64,000 bases of DNA from Actinacidiphila acidipaludis (GTDB taxonomy: Bacteria > Actinomycetota > Actinomycetes > Streptomycetales > Streptomycetaceae). Location of the stretch: assembly GCF_019890725.1 (NCBI RefSeq), contig NZ_JAINZZ010000018.1, positions 62,001-126,000 on the forward strand, in the 5' to 3' direction. The notes under the pieces are model-generated. The model saw nothing but the letters and a program-made list of their open reading frames with translations. It did not search any database and had not been told where the DNA came from. The position numbers and the translations under genes are program-made. This document shows, piece after piece, positions 27,912 to 36,599 of the stretch (position 1 is the first letter of the stretch; each line of letters opens with the position of its first letter).

Positions 27912-29372
27912 CTACCCGCGGGGGTGGAGGCGGGGGGCGACGAGCGCGCCGAGGAGAGCGAGCGCGGCCGCCGGCAGGAACACCGCCGCGAACGCCGCAG
28001 GATGCCCATGGGAAGCCCCCGCGGCAGCGGAAACCGCGGAGGGCGCCACCGACCCTCCGCCCAGCGCCGTGAACACCGTCCCCGCCGCCGCGACCAGCAG
28101 CACGTTCGCCAGGGAGTCACTCACCTGCAGGGCCGCCGAGTTCGCCCCCGCGTCGCTCGGGGGCGAGACCTTGAGCAGGAGGACGCTCAGGGACGAGATG
28201 ACCAGTCCCATGCCGAGCCCGCCCACGCACCAGGCCACCGCGACGACCGCCGGCGGCACCGCGTGGTCCAGCGCCAGCGGCACCGCCGCGATCGCCGCGG
28301 CCGACATGACCATGCCGGCCTGGACCAGCCGCCCGCGCAGGGGTTCGAGACGGGGCCGGGCCTGGACGTAGGAGCCGAGCGCCCAGGTGAGGCCGCCGCC
28401 GGCCAGGGACAGGCCGGCCAGGGTGGCCGACAGCCCGCGCTGGGTGACGAGCATCAGCGGGATGAAGCTCTCGGCCGCCAGGAAGGTGCCGGCCGCGATG
28501 CCGCGCATGAGGATCACGGTGGGCAGCCCGCGAACCGCGCGGAAGGTTCCGGCGGGCAGCAGCCGCAGGGCCGCCGGGACGAGCAGCACCGCGCCGACCA
28601 CCGCGGGCACCACGGAGACGGGCCGCAGGTCCTGCCCCGCGTACTGCAGCAGGACGGCCCCGACCGCGAGGGCGACCGCGAGCCAGATGCGGCGGCCGTC
28701 CATGCGCTGGGCGCCGGTGTCGGCGGGGGCGTGGGCGGTACGGCGCAGCGCGGGCAGCATGACGGCCAGCGGGAGCACCACGAGGACCGGGATGGCCAGG
28801 AACACCCAGCGCCAGCCGAGCTGTTCGGTGACCGTGCCGGACACCAGGGGCCCGACGATGGACGGCACGACCCACGACGCGGCGAACGCGGCCATCACCG
28901 AGGGCCGCAGGCGTTCGGGATAGGCGCGGCCCACGACGACGTACAGGGCGACGATCACCAGGCCGCCGCCCAGGCCCTGCACGGCGCGGCCGAGGACGAA
29001 CAGGCTCATCGAGTGGGCGGTGCCGCTGATGACCAGGCCGGCGGCGAACCCGGCGATGCCGCCGGCCAGCGGGGGCAGCGGGCCGCTGCGGTCGCACCAC
29101 TGGCCGCTGACCACCATGGCGAGCAGCGAGGTGGTGAAGTAGCCGGAGAACGCGAAGGCGTAGAGGCCGAGGCCGTGGAGGTCGCGTGCGGCGATGGGCA
29201 TGGCGGTGCCGACCGCGGTCGCCTCGAAGGCGATCATGAGCACGACGGACACGATGCCCAGGGTCAGGGCGCGGTACTCGCGTCCGAGGACGCCGCCCTC
29301 GTCCGCGGCCTCCCGCGCGCCGCGTATCTCCTGGTCACTCTGCTCGCCCTGGTTGGCCGGTACAACTGTCAC
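27912..29372 (-). CDS. MFS drug-type transporter
   Basis: This 486-residue transporter starts at GTG 29372 (VTVVPANQGEQSDQEIRG); the longer frame runs into the tRNA region and is rejected. It begins with FEATAVGTAMPIAARDLHG, which resembles the first helix of multidrug exporters, then SGYFTTSLLAMVVSGQWCDRSG and LGRAVQGLGGGLVIVALYVVVGRAYPERLR (motif C/A-like). Twelve to fourteen helices are likely. There is no regulator next to it. The substrate is unknown. Confidence 0.85.
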   Translation of the reverse strand: MTVVPANQGEQSDQEIRGAREAADEGGVLGREYRALTLGIVSVVLMIAFEATAVGTAMPIAARDLHGLGLYAFAFSGYFTTSLLAMVVSGQWCDRSGPLPPLAGGIAGFAAGLVISGTAHSMSLFVLGRAVQGLGGGLVIVALYVVVGRAYPERLRPSVMAAFAASWVVPSIVGPLVSGTVTEQLGWRWVFLAIPVLVVLPLAVMLPALRRTAHAPADTGAQRMDGRRIWLAVALAVGAVLLQYAGQDLRPVSVVPAVVGAVLLVPAALRLLPAGTFRAVRGLPTVILMRGIAAGTFLAAESFIPLMLVTQRGLSATLAGLSLAGGGLTWALGSYVQARPRLEPLRGRLVQAGMVMSAAAIAAVPLALDHAVPPAVVAVAWCVGGLGMGLVISSLSVLLLKVSPPSDAGANSAALQVSDSLANVLLVAAAGTVFTALGGGSVAPSAVSAAAGASHGHPAAFAAVFLPAAALALLGALVAPRLHPRG

Positions 29373-29565
29373 CTGCCCAGGGTAAGGGGCAATCCCCCCT
29401 TTCACCCCTGCCGGACGACTGGTGCGTCTGCGACTTTGGTCCTCGGTCCCGGGACCCGGTTCATGAACGCCCGTGAACGCCGTGTGGCAGTCGCATGGCA
29501 CCCCGCCCGAACCCGTTGACCACCCCACCCACCGCCCGCCATCGTCGAAGCACGCACCAGCACAC

Positions 29566-29640
29566 GGCCGTGTGCCCGAGTGGTTGAGGGACTCGCCTGC
29601 AAAGCGAGTGACGCCGGTTCGATTCCGGTCACGGCCTCCA
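29566..29640 (+). tRNA. tRNA-Cys (anticodon GCA)
   Basis: A 75-base cloverleaf: acceptor arms GGCCGTG (29566-29572) and CACGGCC (29630-29636), anticodon stem CTCGC/GCGAG around the loop CTGCAAA, and T arm CCGGTTCGATTCCGG. The discriminator is U and CCA is encoded (29638-29640). Anticodon GCA reads cysteine codons. The flanking 29373-29565 and 29641-29839 contain no gene. Confidence 0.95.
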
Positions 29641-29710
29641 GCTCCCGGCCGGCCGCCCGCTCGCGGCCGGCCGCATCCCCCGCCACCCCGAGCGGCCCGC
29701 CGCATCCCTG

Positions 29711-29722
29711 CCCCCCCCCCCC
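29711..29722. repeat. C12 homopolymer upstream of the kinase gene
   Basis: Twelve consecutive C residues sit four bases before TTGACA (29726-29731), a possible -35, followed by the small hairpin CCCTG-TCTTG-CAGGG at 29732-29746. Changes in tract length could alter promoter geometry, but this may be only a sequence quirk. Confidence 0.4.
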
Positions 29723-29839
29723 GTGTTGACACCCTGTCTTGCAGGGACATGACCCCGTGGCGTGGAACGGTTGAGACCGGCCCGCCGGGCTGCAATGCTC
29801 GTCCGTCGGACGGGGGCGTCCACCGGAAGGGGGCGAGCT

Positions 29840-30388
29840 GTGGGTGACGTGGTGCTGGAACGCGCCGTCATGGTCATCACCGGGGTCATGGCCTCGGGCA
29901 AGTCGACGGTCGCGCAGTTGCTGGCGGAGCGGCTGCCGCGCGCGGTGCACGTCCGCGGCGACGTGTTCCGCCGGATGCTGGTGTCCGGCCGTCGCGAGCC
30001 GGTGCCGCGGCACGGCGACGAGGCCGTCGAGCAGTTGCGCCCGCGCTACCGCGTGTCGGCGTCCACCGCCGACCTGTACGCGGCCGCGGGCTGGACCGCC
30101 GTCGTCCAGGACGTCGTGCTCGGCGAGCACCTCGAGCCGTACCTGGCGGCCATCGCCACCCGCCCGCTCTACCTCGTGGTGCTGGCCCCCTCGCGCGACG
30201 CCGTCGCCGAGCGGGAGGCCGCCCGGGCGAAGACCGGCTACGGCTCCTGGACGGTCGGCGGCCTCGACCAGGTCCTGCGCGAGCAGACCCCGCACATCGG
30301 CCTGTGGCTGGACAGCAGCGCGCAGACCCCGGACGAGACGGTGGACGCCATCCTGGACCGGCTCGACGAGGCCCGCCTCAAGGACTGA
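29840..30388 (+). CDS. P-loop small-molecule kinase (AAA_33 type)
   Basis: This 182-residue P-loop protein has Walker A in VMVITGVMASGKSTVAQLLAERL and a later VRGDVFRRML substrate-binding segment, like chloramphenicol phosphotransferase or adenylylsulphate kinase relatives. ERPs such as EREAARAKTGYG follow in the lid. The GTG at 29840 has AAGGGGG 6 bases upstream, which decides the start. The substrate is unknown. Its 3' end overlaps the convergent acetyltransferase gene by 11 bases. Confidence 0.8.
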   Translation: MGDVVLERAVMVITGVMASGKSTVAQLLAERLPRAVHVRGDVFRRMLVSGRREPVPRHGDEAVEQLRPRYRVSASTADLYAAAGWTAVVQDVVLGEHLEPYLAAIATRPLYLVVLAPSRDAVAEREAARAKTGYGSWTVGGLDQVLREQTPHIGLWLDSSAQTPDETVDAILDRLDEARLKD

Positions 30389-30956
30389 GCCGGGCCGGCG
30401 CGGCCCCGCCCGCGGGCACCTCGCCCTCCTCCGGCTCCCACTCGTCGTGCAGCATCCCCAGGACCACCTGGTCGAGTTCGCGCCCGTACACCCATGCCGC
30501 GCGCCGCAGCGTCCCCTCCCGGCGGAAGCCGGCCCTCTCGGCGGCGGTGAGCATCGCGTCGTTGTCGGCGAGCGTCTCGACCTGGAGACGGCGCAGTCCG
30601 CGGATCACGAACCCGTACGTGCACAGCACCCGCACCAGATCACTGCCGAGGCCGCGTCCGCGGAAGGCCGGACGCAGCGACAGGCCGAGATGGGCCGACC
30701 GCTGGAACAGGTCGATGTCCCACAGCAGCCCCTCACCGGCCAGTTCCCCGGTGGCGAGTTCGACCACCGAGAACATCGCCAGGTCGTCGGTGGGTTCCAG
30801 CAGCTTCCGCCCGGAGTGCTCGGGCAGGGACGCCGGGCGCCACGCGCGGCCGTCGGCGCGGGCGAACGTGAGCACGTCGTTGTACAACTCCTCGTGGAGA
30901 ACGGCCAGATCGCTCTCCTGACGGGCCCTCAGCCCGACCTTGCTGCCTCGGATCAT
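30378..30956 (-). CDS. GNAT family N-acetyltransferase (RimJ/RimL-like)
   Basis: This 192-residue acetyltransferase has the acetyl-CoA loop LSLRPAFRGRGLGSDLVRVLCTYGF and the downstream NDAMLTAAERAGFRREGTLRRAAWVYG, typical of RimJ/RimL ribosomal or small-molecule acetyltransferases. The tail EEGEVPAGGAAPARLSP is divergent. It starts 83 bases from the divergent AhpD-like gene. The acceptor is unknown. Confidence 0.85.
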   Translation of the reverse strand: MIRGSKVGLRARQESDLAVLHEELYNDVLTFARADGRAWRPASLPEHSGRKLLEPTDDLAMFSVVELATGELAGEGLLWDIDLFQRSAHLGLSLRPAFRGRGLGSDLVRVLCTYGFVIRGLRRLQVETLADNDAMLTAAERAGFRREGTLRRAAWVYGRELDQVVLGMLHDEWEPEEGEVPAGGAAPARLSP

Positions 30957-31039
30957 CGGGCCTTCCTATCAGATTGGCCCAGGAATCCGCTGGACGACTG
31001 GTCCAGGTCCGCGGCCCGGCCGGGCCTTAGGTTCAGGGC

Positions 31040-31501
31040 ATGACGAACGCAACCGAGACCGGGCGCATCGACTACGCCCGGCACGCGCCGGACATGTTCA
31101 GGAGCATGCTGGCGTTCAGCCAGGCCGCCGCGCAGGGCCTGGACCCCGTGATCGCCGAACTGGTGAAGATCCCGGCCTCGCAGATCAACCGCTGCGCGTT
31201 CTGCCTGGACATGCACACCGCGGACGCCCGCAAGGCCGGTGAGAGCGACCGACGGATCTTCCTGCTCGACGCCTGGCAGGAGGTGCGGGACCTCTACACC
31301 CCCAAGGAGCGGGCGGCGCTGGCGCTGACCGAGGCGATCACCCTGCTCACCGACGGCTTCGTGCCGGACGAGGTGTACGAGCGGGCCGCCGAGCACTTCG
31401 ACGACGCCGAACTGGCGCGCCTGGTCGGGGCGATCGTCGCGATCAACGCGTGGAACCGCTTCGGCGTCACCTTCCGCAGGCAGCCGGGCGGTGCCGAGTG
31501 A
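31040..31501 (+). CDS. Carboxymuconolactone decarboxylase / AhpD-like protein
   Basis: This 153-residue protein carries the AhpD redox motif C-x2-C-x3-H in INRCAFCLDMHTADARKAG near residue 55, with a glutamate in VIAELVKIPASQ before it. It probably acts as a peroxidase or reductase adaptor in the cytoplasm. The start ATG 31040 follows an IR, TGGAC-GACTG-GTCCA (30991-31005), a possible operator. The stop overlaps the next start (GTGA), so it is coupled to the lyase gene. Confidence 0.85.
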   Translation: MTNATETGRIDYARHAPDMFRSMLAFSQAAAQGLDPVIAELVKIPASQINRCAFCLDMHTADARKAGESDRRIFLLDAWQEVRDLYTPKERAALALTEAITLLTDGFVPDEVYERAAEHFDDAELARLVGAIVAINAWNRFGVTFRRQPGGAE

Positions 31502-32226
31502 GCGCGCCGGCACAGGCGTTGCGGAGCCTGCACCACGGCCGGGCGGCGGGCGACCCGCTCGTCCTGCCCGGGCCGTGGGACGCGGCCAGCGCCCGCGTCT
31601 TCGCCGACGCGGGCTTCGCGGCGCTGGCGACGCCCAGCGCGGGCGTGGCCGCCTCCCTGGGGTACGCGGACGGCCAAGGGATGCCGCCCGCCGAGATGTT
31701 CGCGGCGATCGCGCGGATCACCCGCGCGGTGGACGTGCCGGTGACCTCGGACGTGGAGGCCGGATACGGCCTGCCTGCCGGTGAGTTGGTGGAGCGGCTG
31801 CTGGAGGCCGGCGCGGCGGGCTGCAACCTGGAGGACTCCGATCCGGCGAGCAGGGCCCTCAAGGACCCGCGGCGGCAGGCGGACTGGCTCGCCGAGGTGC
31901 GGGCGGCGGCCGGCGACGCGCTGGTGATCAACGCGCGGATCGACACGTTCCTGCGCGGTGACCGGACGACCGCGGCGGCCGTCGAGCGCGGCCGGCTGTA
32001 CGCCGAGGCCGGCGCGGACTGCGTGTACCCGATCATGGCGCCGCCCGCCCAACTCGCCGATCTGGCCGAGCAGATCGGTCTGCCGCTGAACGCCCTGTGC
32101 AAGGCGGGCGGACCCGCGCCCGCGGAGCTCGGCGTGTTCGGCGCCACCCGGGTCACGTTCGGCGGCGGCCTGCACGCCCAGACCATGTCCGGGCTCGCGG
32201 ACCTGGCGGCCTCGATGCGCCCGTGA
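31498..32226 (+). CDS. Isocitrate lyase / PEP mutase family enzyme
   Basis: This 242-residue TIM-barrel enzyme starts at GTG 31498, overlapping the previous stop by four bases. Seen are VLPGPWDAASARVFADAGF, the metal- and substrate-binding VPVTSDVEAGYGLP, GCNLEDSDPASRALKDP and LVINARIDTFLRGD. These fit the 2-methylisocitrate-lyase-like / PEP mutase branch. The classical KKCGH loop of isocitrate lyase is not present, so a different carbon-carbon or carbon-phosphorus lyase is likely. Coupling to the AhpD-like gene suggests a shared but unknown pathway. Confidence 0.82.
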   Translation: MSAPAQALRSLHHGRAAGDPLVLPGPWDAASARVFADAGFAALATPSAGVAASLGYADGQGMPPAEMFAAIARITRAVDVPVTSDVEAGYGLPAGELVERLLEAGAAGCNLEDSDPASRALKDPRRQADWLAEVRAAAGDALVINARIDTFLRGDRTTAAAVERGRLYAEAGADCVYPIMAPPAQLADLAEQIGLPLNALCKAGGPAPAELGVFGATRVTFGGGLHAQTMSGLADLAASMRP

Positions 32227-32311
32227 ACACCCCGCCCGGGCCGTGACGGCTCCGTCCCGTCCGGTCCGCGGTCCTGCCCTCCCGGCAGCGGTTCCTGCGT
32301 CCCCGGGAGGG

Positions 32312-34618
32312 TCAGGTCCGGGGTTTGACGACGGCGGCCTGCGGGCGGATGGGCAGGCGGGTCACCGGTCGCCCGGTGGCCGCCCGCACGGCCGCGGCCA
32401 CCGCGGCCGGCGAGGTGACGACGGGCACGGCGCTCACCGCCTTCGCCCCGAACGGCGCGACCACGTCCCGCTCCTCGACCAGCTTCACGATCCGCACGTC
32501 CGGCGCGTCCAGCGCCGTCGGCATCGGGTAGCCGGTCAGGCTGGGGCGCTTGACGACACCGCGGGGGGCGCGCAGGTCCTCCATCAGGGCCATGCCGACG
32601 CCCTGGGTGACCCCGGCCTCGATCCGGGCGGCGAGCTGGCGGGGGTTGAGGATCCGGCCCACGTCCTGGGCGACGGCCAGTTCGACCACCCGCACCGAGC
32701 CGAGCTCGATGTCGACGTCCACCACCGCGCGCACCGCGCAGAACGTGAGGCCGACGAACGCGTCGCCCTGCCCGTTCTCGTCCAGCCGGTCGGTGGGGTG
32801 CGGGCGGCACTGCGCGGTGGCCCACAGCTCCTTGCCGTCGAGGGTCTCGGCGACCGTGGTGGACAGCACGCCGTCGTACGAGGTGATCTTCCCGTCGGCG
32901 ATGGTGAGCAGTTCCACGGACATGCCGAACTTGGCGGCCAGCGGCTGCAGGAGCTGGGTGCGGACCATCTTCGCGGCCCGCTCCACCGCGCCGCCTGACA
33001 CCCAGGTGTGGCGGCCGCGCGCGGCGGGGCCGGCGGGCGGCTGGTCGGTGTCGGAGGGCAGCACCCGCACCTCGTCGACGCCGAGCACGTCCTGCACGAT
33101 CTGCCGGGCCAGGGTGGTGAAGCCCTGGCCGGTCTCGACGGCCGCGCAGATGACGGTGGCGCGGCCGTCGTGGACGCGGACGGTCGCGGTGGACACCTCG
33201 TCGGTGCCCTCGGCGCCGAGCACGTGCACCATGCCCAGCGCGTAGCCGACGCCGCGGCGCACGGCGCCCGGTTCGCCCGCGCCGGACAGTCCGCCGGGCA
33301 GCAGCCACTGGGACTCGTCCTCGCCGTCGGGCAGCGGCGGCAGGTCGGCGTCGCGGACGGCCTTGAGCAGTTCGCCGACCGGCGCCGGGCAGGTCACGGT
33401 CTGGCCGGTGGGCAGCATGTCGCCGGTGGCCAGCACGTTGCGCATCCGCACCTCGGCCGGTTCCAGGCCGAGTTTGGCGGCGAGCTTGTCCATCTGGCCC
33501 TCGTAGGCCGTGCAGACCTGCAGCGCGCCCTCGCCGCGGACGTGCCCGGACGGCGGGTTGTTGGTGCGCACCGCCCAGCCCTCGACGAAGACGTGCGGGA
33601 CGACGTAGGGCCCGGCGGCGAAGGCCACCGCGGCGGCCAGCGCGTCCGAGGAGGAGTCGGCGTAGGCGCCCGCGTCCAGCAGGATCTGCGCCTCCACCTT
33701 GACCAGCCGCCCCTCGGCGTCGGCGTGGTGGCGGTAGCGCAGCAGCGTGGGGTGGCGGTGGGCGTGGCCGAGGAAGGACTCCTCGCGGGTGGCCACGAAC
33801 TTCACCGGGCAGCCGGTCCTGAGGGCGAGCAGGCCGAGCGGGAGCTGGATGCCCGAGTCCTCGCGGTCGCCCATCGCGCCGGGCACGCCGGTCACCACGA
33901 CCTTGACGCGGTCGGACTCCAGCCCGAAGCAGGCGGCGGCCAGGTCGCGGTCGGCGTGCGGGTCGGTGGAGGCCACGTAGAGCTCGACGCCGCCGTCGGG
34001 GCGCGGCACCGCGAGCCCGGCCTCCGCGCCGATCGGCGCCGGGTCCTGCCGGCCCACCCGGTACAGGCCCTCGACGACGACCTCGCCGACCGCGTCGGGG
34101 TCGCCGAAGCGCAGCGGGATGTGCCGGATCAGGTTGCCGTCGGGGTGCAGCGGCTCCGCGGCGAAGGCTTTCTCCGGGTCGGTGACCGGCTCCAGCACCT
34201 CGTACTCGACGAGGATCGCCGCGGCCGCGAGGCGGGCGGTGTCGGGGTGGTCGGCGGCGACCGCGGCGATCGGCTCGCCGTGGTGCCGGACGAGGTCGCC
34301 GGCGAAGACCGGGCGGTCGGCGACGCGGCGGCCGTGCATGGCGTCGCCGGGCACGTCCTCGTGCGTGACGACGGCCCGCACGCCGGGCATCGCCGCGGCC
34401 TCGGTGGTGTCGATGCGGGTGATCCGCGCGTGCGGGTGCGGCGAGCGCAGCACCGCGGCCCACAGCAGGCCCTCGGCCCACAGGTCGGCGGCGTACGGGT
34501 ATGTGCCCTGGGTCTTGGCCAGCGCCTCGGTCGAGGGCACGGACGTCCCCAGGCCGTGCGGGGCGCCGCTCCCGGCGAGTGTCTCGGGGCCGGCACCGGT
34601 CCCGTCGATGATGCTCAT
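32312..34618 (-). CDS. xdhB: Xanthine dehydrogenase-type molybdopterin subunit
   Basis: This 768-residue large subunit of a molybdenum hydroxylase binds Mo-molybdopterin and holds the substrate. N-terminal EALAKTQGTYPYAADLWAEGLLWAAVLRSPHPHARI is the typical first domain. Molybdopterin-contacting stretches include PSGHVRGEGALQVCTAYEGQ and ICAAVETGQGFTTLARQIVQDVLG; the active-site region QGVGMALMEDLRAPRG is near the C-terminus. It is third in a minus-strand set with the FAD and 2Fe-2S subunits. The ATG at 34618 lies after a 70-base link that may hold a tiny coupled frame. Purine oxidation is the likely role, but other aldehyde or heterocycle substrates are possible. Confidence 0.9.
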   Translation of the reverse strand: MSIIDGTGAGPETLAGSGAPHGLGTSVPSTEALAKTQGTYPYAADLWAEGLLWAAVLRSPHPHARITRIDTTEAAAMPGVRAVVTHEDVPGDAMHGRRVADRPVFAGDLVRHHGEPIAAVAADHPDTARLAAAAILVEYEVLEPVTDPEKAFAAEPLHPDGNLIRHIPLRFGDPDAVGEVVVEGLYRVGRQDPAPIGAEAGLAVPRPDGGVELYVASTDPHADRDLAAACFGLESDRVKVVVTGVPGAMGDREDSGIQLPLGLLALRTGCPVKFVATREESFLGHAHRHPTLLRYRHHADAEGRLVKVEAQILLDAGAYADSSSDALAAAVAFAAGPYVVPHVFVEGWAVRTNNPPSGHVRGEGALQVCTAYEGQMDKLAAKLGLEPAEVRMRNVLATGDMLPTGQTVTCPAPVGELLKAVRDADLPPLPDGEDESQWLLPGGLSGAGEPGAVRRGVGYALGMVHVLGAEGTDEVSTATVRVHDGRATVICAAVETGQGFTTLARQIVQDVLGVDEVRVLPSDTDQPPAGPAARGRHTWVSGGAVERAAKMVRTQLLQPLAAKFGMSVELLTIADGKITSYDGVLSTTVAETLDGKELWATAQCRPHPTDRLDENGQGDAFVGLTFCAVRAVVDVDIELGSVRVVELAVAQDVGRILNPRQLAARIEAGVTQGVGMALMEDLRAPRGVVKRPSLTGYPMPTALDAPDVRIVKLVEERDVVAPFGAKAVSAVPVVTSPAAVAAAVRAATGRPVTRLPIRPQAAVVKPRT

Positions 34619-34688
34619 CGTCCGTCTCCCGCGGGCGAGTTCGTGGTCGTCCGGCGCGGGCGCCGCGGCGCGGACAGCGCCGCCGCGC

Positions 34689-36599
34689 TCATCGGGCGCC
34701 CTCCGGTCCCGCCGGGCCGCCCTGGTGCGGGACCCGGGCAGCGTCCTCGGCGGCCGCGGTGTCGTCCTCGGCCGCGCGACCGGCGACGACCTGACGGACG
34801 GCCTCGCGGACGCCGCGGTAGCCGGAGCAGCGGCACAGGTTGCCGGACAGCGCCTGCCGGACCTCGAGGTCGGTCGGCCGGTGGTTGCCCTCGAGCAGGT
34901 CGTGGACGGTCATCGCCATGCCCGGGATGCAGAAGCCGCACTGCACGGCCCCGCAGTCGGCGAGCGCCTGCTGGACGTCGGAGGGGCGTCCCTCGACGGT
35001 CAGGCCCTCGACGGTGCGGACCTCGCTGCCGGCGGCGGTGGCCGCGGGCACCAGGCACGAGGCGACGAGCCGGCCGTCGACCTGCACCGAGCAGGCCCCG
35101 CACTCGCCCTGCTCGCAGCCGTCCTTGGCGCCGGCCAGGCCGAGGCGTTCACGCAGCACGTAGAGCAGGGACTCGCCGAGCCAGGCGTCGGTGACCGGGC
35201 GGTCGGTGCCGTTGACCCGGAGGGTGTAGGAGGCGAGCGGGTGCTCGCTGCGGGTCTCGGGCTCCGGTTCGGGTTCGGGCTCCGGCTCGACCGCGACCGC
35301 GGCCTCCGGTTCCGCGTCGGTTCCGGCACCGACGTCCGCCGCGGCCGCGGCGCCGGGCGGGGCGTCGCCGTCGCCGGACGGGTCCGCGTCCGGGGCGGCC
35401 GCCGGGTCACCGGGCGTGCCGGGTTCGGCGAGCACGTCGTCGCCGAGCACGTCGGGGTCGCCGGGTTCGGCCGGGCCGGGGTGACCGGCGGCGGCCGCCT
35501 CGGCGGCGTCCTCGTCGTGGCCGGCGGGGGCGTCGCCGGTCAGGTGGTCCCGCTGGGACCCCGACTCCGTTGTCTGCGGCGGCTCTTCGGCGGCGGGAAC
35601 GTCTGCCGCACCCGGGGCACCCGGGCCGTCCGCCTCGGACGCGCCGCCCGTGTGGGCCGCACTTCCCGGGTCCGCCGAGCCGAAGCCGCCGGCACCGAAG
35701 CCGTCGTCACCGGCCGCGTCGCCGGACCCGTCACCGCCGAAGCCGCCGTCACCCGCGTCCCCGAATCCGTCACCGCCGTGGGCGGCCGCGTCACGGGCGG
35801 CGTAGGTGTGGCCGTCCGCCGCGGGGGCGCCGGCCTCCGGGCCGTAGCCGGCGCCGGGGTGGACCGGTCCCCCGCCGAGGGCCGCCGGGCCGCCGCCGTA
35901 ACCGCCGCCGCCCGCCGGGCCCGTGCCGTAGCCGCCGTCGCCGCGGCCGGGGCCGTGGAACCCGGGCGCGTAGGCGGCCTCGGCGGGGTGCGTGCCGCCG
36001 CCGGTCTCGTCGCGGGGGTGGCCGTACGCGGCCGCGCCGTCGTCCTCGCGTTCGCCGTTGTCCGCGGGCGCCCAGGCGGCGTCGGCGGCCGGGGCGTGGG
36101 ACTGCCAGGGCGACGCCTCGCCGGGCTGGGCACCGCCGTAGGGCATCGCCCACTGGCCGGTGCCGTGGCCGGCGGGTGTGGTGTAGTCGGCGCCGGGCCG
36201 CGGTGCCCGCTCGGCCTCGGCCCGCGCGGCCTGCGCGGCGGCGGCGCCCTGCCCGAACATCCCGGCGGGGAAGGACTGCGTGGTGGGCGCGGCGGGCGAC
36301 GGCGCCTGGTCCCAGGACGAGGTGAAGGCGCCGACCGAGTACTCGCCGGACTCGCCCTCCGCCTCGTCCCTGATCACCGGGATCGACCAGGTCGTGGCGG
36401 CGTCCGTACCGCCACCCGCGTCGGCACCCGCCGGGCCGTGGGCGCTCAGCGGGTCCTCGCCGGGCCGCGGGTCGGGCGGCAGTTGGGCGGCGAAGGAGAC
36501 GTGCATGGTCTGGTCGGGGTCGTAGTCCCCGCCGCCCGGCACGGGCTGCCAGGACCCCGAGTTGCCGTGGGGGGTGCCAGAGTGCGACTGGTCGGTCAT
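34689..36599 (-). CDS. xdhA: 2Fe-2S subunit of molybdenum hydroxylase with ~450-aa disordered N-terminus
   Basis: This protein has 636 residues, whereas family members are usually about 160-200. Residues 1-450 are low-complexity Gly/Ala/Asp/Pro/Glu, opening MTDQSHSGTPHGNSGSWQPV. Residues ~450-610 are the standard domain: plant-type ferredoxin cluster in KDGCEQGECGACSVQVDG, second cluster in CGAVQCGFCIPGM and NLCRCSGYRGVREAV. ATG 36599 overlaps the FAD-subunit stop (ATGA). No frame break is seen at the junction, so the extension is a real open frame on the coding strand. A shorter in-frame start near the domain cannot be excluded. Confidence 0.82.
   Translation of the reverse strand: MTDQSHSGTPHGNSGSWQPVPGGGDYDPDQTMHVSFAAQLPPDPRPGEDPLSAHGPAGADAGGGTDAATTWSIPVIRDEAEGESGEYSVGAFTSSWDQAPSPAAPTTQSFPAGMFGQGAAAAQAARAEAERAPRPGADYTTPAGHGTGQWAMPYGGAQPGEASPWQSHAPAADAAWAPADNGEREDDGAAAYGHPRDETGGGTHPAEAAYAPGFHGPGRGDGGYGTGPAGGGGYGGGPAALGGGPVHPGAGYGPEAGAPAADGHTYAARDAAAHGGDGFGDAGDGGFGGDGSGDAAGDDGFGAGGFGSADPGSAAHTGGASEADGPGAPGAADVPAAEEPPQTTESGSQRDHLTGDAPAGHDEDAAEAAAAGHPGPAEPGDPDVLGDDVLAEPGTPGDPAAAPDADPSGDGDAPPGAAAAADVGAGTDAEPEAAVAVEPEPEPEPEPETRSEHPLASYTLRVNGTDRPVTDAWLGESLLYVLRERLGLAGAKDGCEQGECGACSVQVDGRLVASCLVPAATAAGSEVRTVEGLTVEGRPSDVQQALADCGAVQCGFCIPGMAMTVHDLLEGNHRPTDLEVRQALSGNLCRCSGYRGVREAVRQVVAGRAAEDDTAAAEDAARVPHQGGPAGPEGAR

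Noticed and set aside
30991-31005. DasR-like half site ACTGGTC before the AhpD-like gene
   Set aside because: Only one half matches; the short inverted repeat TGGAC-N5-GTCCA is not a dre.
31467-34481. 1004-codon minus-strand frame spanning 31.5-34.5 kb
   Set aside because: It is a register shadow of xdhB and runs antisense through the clear PEP-mutase-type gene.
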